Positions 14,564-18,443 of a DNA stretch of 18,443 nucleotides are shown piece after piece. The number at the start of each line of letters is the position of its first letter. Within the stretch, counting starts at the first letter, position 1. A program made the translations under genes and the position numbers. The notes beneath the pieces are model-generated. The model did no database searches. It saw only the letters and a program-made list of their open reading frames with translations, and was not told where the DNA came from. Source of the stretch: Acidimicrobiales bacterium (lineage in GTDB: Bacteria > Actinomycetota > Acidimicrobiia > Acidimicrobiales > RAAP-2); NCBI GenBank assembly GCA_017883125.1, contig JADGOD010000125.1, positions 1-18,443 on the forward strand. The letters run 5' to 3'.

Positions 14564-15246
14564 GGCGGGTAGCGCTCCCGGCCGTGCTCTTCGTGCTCTG
14601 CCTCGCCCTGGTCGTCGTGGGGGTCGTCTGGCTTACGTCTCGACCGACGACAGCGCTTCCGGTCGATTCGAACACCCAGCGCCTCATGTCACTCTCTGAG
14701 TGGCCGGGGACCACGACCAAAGCCCCTGATGTCACCCTCACCGATCAGCACGGGAACCGGGTCTCGCTCTCGGCGCTCCGAGGACGGTCGGTGGTCCTCA
14801 CGTTCCTCGACCTTCACTGCACCGACATCTGTCCGATCGTCTCGACCGAGTTCGTCCAGGCCGACGCGCTGCTCGGCACGAGGTCTGATCGCGTGGCGAT
14901 CGTCGCAGTGAACGTCAACCCCTACGCGAACTCGGTCTCGGCGGTTGCGCAGTACTCCGAGGAGCACGGCTTGAGCAAGCTGGCGAACTTCTCGTTTCTG
15001 ACGGGGAGCCCCGAGGAGCTCCGGGCCGTCTGGAAGAGCTACGGGATCTTCGTCCAGGCATCGGATCCGTCGGCCGACGTGGTGCACACCTCGGTCACCT
15101 ACTTCATCGACCCCCTGGGCAACATCCGCTATCAGGCCACGCCGCAGGTGGACAAGCACGCGGACGGCACGTCGTATCTTCCGAGCGGCCAGATCGCAGC
15201 GTGGGCGAACGGCATCTCCCAGATCGCTCTTCGACTGGCCTCCTGA
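14560..15246 (+). CDS. SCO1/SenC-type copper chaperone (thioredoxin fold)
   Basis: A 228-residue protein with an N-terminal membrane anchor (LPAVLFVLCLALVVVGVVW, residues 6-24) and an extracytoplasmic thioredoxin-like domain. The copper ligands of the family are all present: Cys87 and Cys91 in C-T-D-I-C-P and His176 in VVHTSVTYFID. SCO proteins deliver copper to the CuA site of cytochrome c oxidase or act as thiol reductants in its assembly. The family-typical KAPDVTLTDQHGNRVSL precedes the active site. The ATG overlaps the ZIP stop (ATGA), so the two are translated as a coupled pair. Coupling a copper chaperone to a ZIP importer suggests joint control of respiratory metal supply, but this is inference. 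Confidence 0.92.
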   Translation: MRRVALPAVLFVLCLALVVVGVVWLTSRPTTALPVDSNTQRLMSLSEWPGTTTKAPDVTLTDQHGNRVSLSALRGRSVVLTFLDLHCTDICPIVSTEFVQADALLGTRSDRVAIVAVNVNPYANSVSAVAQYSEEHGLSKLANFSFLTGSPEELRAVWKSYGIFVQASDPSADVVHTSVTYFIDPLGNIRYQATPQVDKHADGTSYLPSGQIAAWANGISQIALRLAS

Positions 15247-15359
15247 CGCGGAGCGCCGAGCCGGTCGCCGGTGGACGGGAGCGGCGGGAGGTCCCTTCTC
15301 CCTCTAGCTCAGGCCCTCGCGGAGGAGACCTGCTCGAGGCGGATGGGTCGTTGGGCCCT

Positions 15360-15388
15360 ATGACAACCTCCCTGGAGGTGGGTACTCT
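15360..15388 (+). promoter_or_regulatory. Candidate promoter giving a leaderless transcript
   Basis: ATGACA (15360-15365, 5 of 6 to TTGACA), 17-nt spacer, TACTCT (15383-15388, TAnnnT). A start 7 nt after the -10 box falls on the A of the ATG at 15395. No ribosome binding site lies at a usual distance from that ATG (GGAGG is 16 nt away), which supports a leaderless mRNA, common in Actinobacteria. Confidence 0.5.
15366..15379. promoter_or_regulatory. Perfect dyad in the promoter spacer
   Basis: ACCTCC (15366-15371), CT, GGAGGT (15374-15379) fills the space between the -35 and -10 boxes of the flavoprotein promoter, a usual position for a repressor or MerR-like activator site. The regulator is unknown. 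GGAGG inside it might instead serve the alternative TTG start at 15389. Confidence 0.4.
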
Positions 15389-15394
15389 TTGAGC

Positions 15395-15823
15395 ATGCCA
15401 AGAAGAACCCTCGAAAGCCTCGAACGCGATGAGTGCTTCACGCTCCTCGGCCAAGAGCGCGTCGGCCGGCTTGTCTATCAGGACGACCAAGGTCCGGCCG
15501 CCGTTCCGGTCATCTACGCCCTCGCTGGAGAGGACATCGTCTTCCGCTCTGAAGGCGGATCCAAGATCCAAGCCCTGGGGAGCCAGGGCGTCGCCTTCGA
15601 GGTCGACCGGATCGACGAGGCAACGCACAGCGGATGGAGCGTCCTCGTGCGAGGATCCAGCCAAGAGGTCGAGATCGAGCACCTTCCCGAGCTGGTCCGA
15701 CGGTTCGACGGCGACGTGCCGCTGCCCTGGAAGAAGGGCGTCCACAAGATCTGGGTGGTCATCACGCCGAAGACGGTGACCGGTCGGCGCTTGGCCGACT
15801 TCGCCTCTGAGGACATCTTCTAG
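15395..15823 (+). CDS. Pyridoxamine 5'-phosphate oxidase-like flavin-binding protein
   Basis: A 142-residue split-barrel protein of the PNPOx-like type (PF12900-like). The N-terminal ...LLGQERVGRLVYQDDQGPAAVPVIYAL gives the first barrel strands, DIVFRSEGGSKIQAL the usual flavin-phosphate-binding turn with basic residues, VAFEVDRIDEATHSGWSVLVRGSSQEV the later strands, and KIWVVITPKTVTGRRL the conserved end. Members bind FMN, F420 or heme and are often oxidoreductases of unknown substrate; in Actinobacteria many use F420. The ATG at 15395 is preferred over TTG 15389 because of the leaderless promoter geometry. It is a single gene, and its substrate is unknown. Confidence 0.85.
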   Translation: MPRRTLESLERDECFTLLGQERVGRLVYQDDQGPAAVPVIYALAGEDIVFRSEGGSKIQALGSQGVAFEVDRIDEATHSGWSVLVRGSSQEVEIEHLPELVRRFDGDVPLPWKKGVHKIWVVITPKTVTGRRLADFASEDIF

Positions 15824-15922
15824 ACCGAGGGTTCCTCAGCGACGCTCCATCATCGCCGAGGCTTCCAGCGGGACGGGCATCAGAGAACCCCTCAACCAGC
15901 TCCGGACCATGGGCACCGAGGC

Positions 15923-16221
15923 TCAGGTCTCCGGACCGTAGGCCTCCCGACGGCTCTGAGCGGGAGCCGCATCGAGAAGTGGCTCCGGAGGCTCGACTCG
16001 CTCCGCCAGGTCCTTGTAGATGACCCGGAGCAGAACCGTTGGATTCGGTGGAACTCCCGAGCGACCGATTGGGGTGCCAAAGGCGCACCATCCTCGACGC
16101 AGCAGGTGGGGTTGCCGTCCTGACAGGTGTCACCGGCGCCAGCGCTCACAACGAGCGCGAGATCGTCAGGACTGGGGAACCGCCGGTAGGCCTCTTCGAC
16201 CGGTGCCGCCCTGGCGGTCAT
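15923..16221 (-). pseudogene. Small coupled ORF behind DUF1330, probably frameshifted
   Basis: An ATG at 16221 overlaps the TGA of the DUF1330 gene (ATGA). The frame starts MTARAAPVEEAYRRFPSPDD and continues with SAGAGDTCQDGNPTCCVEDG; it stays open to 15892 (109 residues), but after about FHRI (near 16045) it becomes Arg/Ser-rich and unlike a protein. A second frame there reads TVLLRVIYKDLAERVEPPEP and ends EAYGPET at TGA 15923-15925; it looks protein-like but has no start of its own. One frameshift near 16045 would join the two into a protein of about 99 residues. I do not recognise the family. A cysteine cluster (C-x6-C-C) is notable. It could be a decayed gene, a sequencing error or a plain 109-residue ORF. 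Confidence 0.35.
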
Positions 16222-16526
16222 GCAGTCTCGGCGGCTCGCGGCACGAAACCCGAGGCGATGACCACGTTGCAGTCCGCTGCGGCCTGTCGCAGCGGAAGGG
16301 CGGCCTGGTAGCTGGCCGACTCGTACCACTGGCGTGCCTTCTCGACCGACTCGTACTCGAGGATGACCGTCCGGTTGCCGTGCCATTCGCCTTCGAGAAC
16401 CTCGACGTTCTCGTCGACGACGAGCACCGTCGCGCCGTGCTCGCCGAGCGACGCCCCGGACACCTGGCTGTAGGGCTCCATGCCCCCGCGGTCATGGATG
16501 GCCTCTGTGATGATCACGTATCCCAT
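16218..16526 (-). CDS. DUF1330 family protein
   Basis: A 102-residue protein starting MGYVIITEAIHDRGGMEPYS, with VLEGEWHGNRTVILEYESVEKARQWYES in the middle and CNVVIASGF near the end. This is the dimeric alpha/beta barrel pattern of DUF1330: the W-x-G-N-R-T-V-I-L-E-Y strand and the F/Y-x-S-x-E-x-A-x-x-W-Y helix are typical. No enzymatic function is established for the family; its fold is shared with small monooxygenases and muconolactone isomerases. ATG 16526 was chosen from the family N-terminus; the ribosome binding site is weak (GGGGAG ~12 nt away). A coupled ORF follows through an ATGA overlap. The neighbouring P450 is transcribed in the other direction. Confidence 0.85.
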   Translation of the reverse strand: MGYVIITEAIHDRGGMEPYSQVSGASLGEHGATVLVVDENVEVLEGEWHGNRTVILEYESVEKARQWYESASYQAALPLRQAAADCNVVIASGFVPRAAETA

Positions 16527-16842
16527 CGGGATCTGGTGCTCCCCCTCAGCGTCGTGATGCTTGACGCGCTGATGTTCTCCTCGTTCGACGAACCTAGACC
16601 TTGGGTACGTCACACGACGCGAGTCGCCGAGGACGAATGGTTCATCCCATCGGGGGTGCCCAGGTCCAGGCCCGGGGCGACGATGGCACTGCTGACACTT
16701 GAACGGCTCGCTCTGAGCAGCGCGGTCCCCCTCTTCGAGCAGGATGCTGCGGCAAGACCATGGTGCTAGTTTCGGAACTGCAGAGCTCGAAGCTCCTGTG
16801 AATGTTCCGACCCACGAGAAGCCGCCGAGGGGGATGCGCCCG
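16527..16842. other. Divergent intergenic region between DUF1330 and P450
   Basis: About 316 bases with no convincing gene. On the reverse strand TAGGTT near 16594-16599 could be a -10 box for the DUF1330 gene. On the forward strand TAGTTT near 16768-16773 could serve the P450, but no good -35 boxes accompany them. A small hairpin, GAGCT-CGA-AGCTC, lies at 16783-16795. Longer in-frame P450 starts (ATG 16744, GTG 16798) exist here, but the sequence is not P450-like. Confidence 0.4.
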
Positions 16843-18042
16843 ATGTCGATCGCAGCATCTGATGTGTACTACGACCCATACGACTTCGAGATCGACACCG
16901 ATCCCTATCCGATCTGGCGACGGCTGAGGGAGGAGGCGCCGCTCTACTACAACGAGAAGTACGACTTCTACGCGCTGAGCCGCTACGACGACGTCGACGA
17001 TGCCTTCAGTGACTGGAAGACCTACAGCTCGGCCAAGGGGACCCTGCTCGAGATGATCAAGGCGGACGCCTCTATCCCGCCGGGACTCTTCATCTTCGAG
17101 GATCCCCCGGCGCACGACCAGCACCGCAGCCTGCTGAGCCGGGTCTTCACGCCGCGGAGGATCCTGGAGATCGAGCCCAAGGTGCGCGAGTTCTGCGCCC
17201 GGAGCCTCGACCCGCTGGTCGGCACGGGTCGCTTCGACTTCATCGCCAATCTCGCCGCCGAGATGCCCATGAGGACCATCGGGATGCTCCTTGGGATCCC
17301 CGAGGCGGACCAGGTGGCCATCAGGGAGGGGATCGACGAGGGCCTCCGGCTCGAGGACGGAGTGATGCCCGAGGCGAGGAACGCCGACGGGGAGGCCGTC
17401 GGGATGGAGTTCGCGGAGTACATCGACTGGCGGAGGGAGCACCCCTCCGATGACCTGATGACCGATCTGCTGAACGCCGAGTTCACCGACGAGCACGGGG
17501 AGCTCCGGACCCTCAGACGGGAGGAGGTCCTCGGCTACGTCGGGCTCCTCGCCGCCGCAGGCAACGAGACGACCGGTCGCCTCATCGTCTGGACGGGCAA
17601 GGTGCTGGCGGATCACCCCGACCAGCGCCAAGAGCTGGTCGAGAACCCCGAGCTCATCCCGAACGCCATCGAGGAGCTCCTCCGCTTCGAGCCGCCGTCC
17701 CCGGTCAACTCCCGCTACGTCACGAGGGACGTCGAGCTCTACGGCCTGACAGTCCCCCAGGGGAGCGCCATGGTGCTCCTGAACGCCTCCGCCAACCGCG
17801 ACGACCGGAAGTTCCCCGACGGCGACCGCTTCGACATCCACCGCGAGATGGGACGGCACCTCACCTTCGGCTACGGCCTGCACTTCTGCCTCGGGACGCA
17901 CCTCGCCCGCATGGAGGGGCGTCTCGCCCTCGAAGAGGTGCTCAAGCGCTTCCCGACCTGGGAGGTCGACTGGGACCACGCCGTCCAGGCCCGCACCACC
18001 ACGGTGCGCGGCTGGGAGAGCCTCCCGGTCTTCACCCACTGA
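16843..18042 (+). CDS. Cytochrome P450 (bacterial class I type)
   Basis: A 399-residue soluble P450, the usual bacterial length. Key sites are the early YDPYDFEIDTDPYPIWRRLR segment, the C-helix HDQHRSLLSRVF (about 91-102), the I-helix oxygen-activation motif AGNETT (239-244, acid-alcohol pair Glu242-Thr243), the K-helix E278-L-L-R281, and the heme loop FGYGLHFCLG with Cys349 as the axial ligand. It would hydroxylate an organic substrate using electrons from a ferredoxin and ferredoxin reductase; neither is in the window. The motif spacing and context resemble P450s of steroid/terpenoid degradation (CYP125/CYP142-like broad group), but the family number cannot be fixed by eye. ATG 16843 fits the usual N-terminus and has a G-rich ribosome binding site ~8 nt upstream. 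Confidence 0.93.
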   Translation: MSIAASDVYYDPYDFEIDTDPYPIWRRLREEAPLYYNEKYDFYALSRYDDVDDAFSDWKTYSSAKGTLLEMIKADASIPPGLFIFEDPPAHDQHRSLLSRVFTPRRILEIEPKVREFCARSLDPLVGTGRFDFIANLAAEMPMRTIGMLLGIPEADQVAIREGIDEGLRLEDGVMPEARNADGEAVGMEFAEYIDWRREHPSDDLMTDLLNAEFTDEHGELRTLRREEVLGYVGLLAAAGNETTGRLIVWTGKVLADHPDQRQELVENPELIPNAIEELLRFEPPSPVNSRYVTRDVELYGLTVPQGSAMVLLNASANRDDRKFPDGDRFDIHREMGRHLTFGYGLHFCLGTHLARMEGRLALEEVLKRFPTWEVDWDHAVQARTTTVRGWESLPVFTH

Positions 18043-18043
18043 G

Positions 18044-18073
18044 ACCACGCCAGCGACTGCGCGCAGGCGTGGT
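18044..18073 (+). terminator. Terminator-like hairpin after the P450
   Basis: ACCACGCC (18044-18051), 14-nt loop, GGCGTGGT (18066-18073): a perfect 8-bp stem starting 2 bp after the stop codon of the P450. No T-run follows, as is frequent in high-GC Actinobacteria. Confidence 0.55.
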
Positions 18074-18094
18074 GCGCGTGGGCGAGCTCTCTCA

Positions 18095-18136
18095 TCTCGA
18101 TACCGAGACGTGTTCCCGAGCTCGGGAATCGAGACG
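18095..18136. repeat. 16-bp perfect palindrome flanked by 7-bp direct repeats
   Basis: TTCCCGAGCTCGGGAA at 18113-18128 is fully self-complementary. CGAGACG occurs on both sides of it, at 18104-18110 and 18130-18136. The left copy also forms a hairpin with TCTCG at 18095-18099 (loop ATAC). This could be a dimeric regulator site or a processed RNA structure; no adjacent gene start supports either. Confidence 0.45.
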
Positions 18137-18193
18137 CCGACCTCAGCTACGCCAGTGCTGACGACCCGGAATCCATTGCCGCTGAAGGGGCGG

Positions 18194-18218
18194 AGCCGGT
18201 CGATCCCGAGGACCGGCT
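18194..18218. repeat. 8-bp perfect hairpin
   Basis: AGCCGGTC (18194-18201), 9-nt loop, GACCGGCT (18211-18218). It could be a second terminator element or part of a structured RNA. There is no T-run. Confidence 0.35.
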
Positions 18219-18341
18219 GTCGGTGACCTACCTTCGGGCACCCAGCGGTTGACGAAGGGGCTTCAGGTGATCGGCCGCGGTGACTCATGCCGATCGGCTC
18301 TACGCGGCAGGCGGATCAGCGAGAACGGTCCATGGTGTGGA

Positions 18342-18356
18342 GCCCACGGGGTGGGC
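18342..18356. repeat. 6-bp hairpin before a possible gene start
   Basis: GCCCAC (18342-18347), GGG, GTGGGC (18351-18356), lying 9 bp before a purine-rich AGAGGAG ribosome-binding-like sequence. It is short and may be chance. Confidence 0.25.
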
Positions 18357-18379
18357 GATTGTTCGAGAGGAGCGGCACC

Positions 18380-18433
18380 ATCAAGCGAATCGCAGCGTTG
18401 AGCCTCGCTATGGCGACCATGGGGGCTGGATGA
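18380..18433 (+). other. Signal-peptide-like stretch with ATC in the start position
   Basis: AGAGGAG (18366-18372) lies 7 nt before ATC AAG CGA at 18380. Reading from that ATC gives (I)KRIAALSLAMATMGAG and then TGA at 18431-18433. Two basic residues followed by an Ala/Leu/Met-rich stretch is the start of a signal peptide. An ATG changed to ATC and a frameshift near 18428 would explain it as a broken or misread exported-protein gene running off the right edge. It may also be coincidence. Confidence 0.3.
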
Positions 18434-18443
18434 GGAAGGAGCA

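Larger units (their letters stand above)
18043..18443. other. Non-coding tail with clustered inverted repeats
   Basis: The last 401 bases hold no complete gene. They contain a terminator-like hairpin at 18044-18073, a 5-bp hairpin and a 16-bp palindrome at 18095-18136, an 8-bp hairpin at 18194-18218, a 6-bp hairpin at 18342-18356 and a signal-peptide-like stretch at 18380-18433, all listed separately. The density of perfect dyads is higher than in any other gap of the window. Confidence 0.5.

Noticed and set aside
15808..15838. TGAGGA/TCCTCA stem around the stop codon of the PNPOx-like gene as terminator
   Set aside because: Six bp with a 19-nt loop overlapping the coding end and no T-run; too weak to call.
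16744..16842. Longer P450 N-terminus from ATG 16744
   Set aside because: The extra 33 residues are not P450-like and have no ribosome binding site; ATG 16843 gives the typical length.
16642..18288. A 548-codon open frame on the reverse strand opposite the P450
   Set aside because: The forward strand has all P450 motifs; the reverse translation has no recognisable domain and low-complexity composition.

Overview
The window is high-GC DNA with dense genes, GTG/ATG starts and purine-rich ribosome binding sites. It contains an F420-type luciferase-like oxidoreductase, many fatty-acid/isoprenoid-type catabolic enzymes, LAXTG-type cell-wall anchors (the motif type used by class E sortases of Actinobacteria) and a candidate DtxR/IdeR-type box. 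I infer a high-GC actinobacterium, possibly of the Acidimicrobiia; the class is a guess. No rRNA, tRNA, CRISPR array, insertion sequence or phage gene was seen.

Positions 1-7107 form a catabolic block whose genes mostly alternate strand: a partial enoyl-CoA hydratase (-), a broken short-chain dehydrogenase (SDR) overlapping an acyl-CoA ligase (+), a SnoaL/NTF2-like protein (-), an F420-type oxidoreductase (+), an alpha/beta hydrolase (-), a PaaI-type thioesterase (+) and two SDRs, one on each strand. Together they suggest activation, oxidation and hydrolysis of lipid-like or cyclic substrates through CoA esters. The real substrate cannot be read from the sequence.

Positions 7154-12811 are a cell-envelope block. 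It holds an orphan C-terminal tail of an Fn3/LAATG surface protein, an L,D-transpeptidase lipoprotein, a beta-propeller-like + Fn3 + LAATG protein, a membrane-tethered glutamate-synthase-like flavoprotein and a glycine-rich LASTG protein. Three separate LAxTG-TM-Arg tails lie within 5.5 kb, but no sortase gene is in the window.

Positions 12985-15823 are a metal/redox block. A six-helix membrane protein of unknown function is divergent from a ZIP metal transporter that overlaps a SCO1-type copper chaperone by 4 nt. The ZIP promoter has a TTGACA -35 box, and a 19-bp site matching the DtxR/IdeR iron-box consensus at 14 of 19 positions lies over the expected start of transcription. A pyridoxamine-oxidase-like flavoprotein follows, with a promoter placed so that its mRNA would be leaderless.

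Positions 15923-18042 hold a DUF1330 protein with a translationally coupled, possibly frameshifted ORF behind it, and a complete cytochrome P450. The last 400 bases contain several perfect inverted repeats and end in a signal-peptide-like stretch that has a good ribosome binding site but ATC where a start codon should be.
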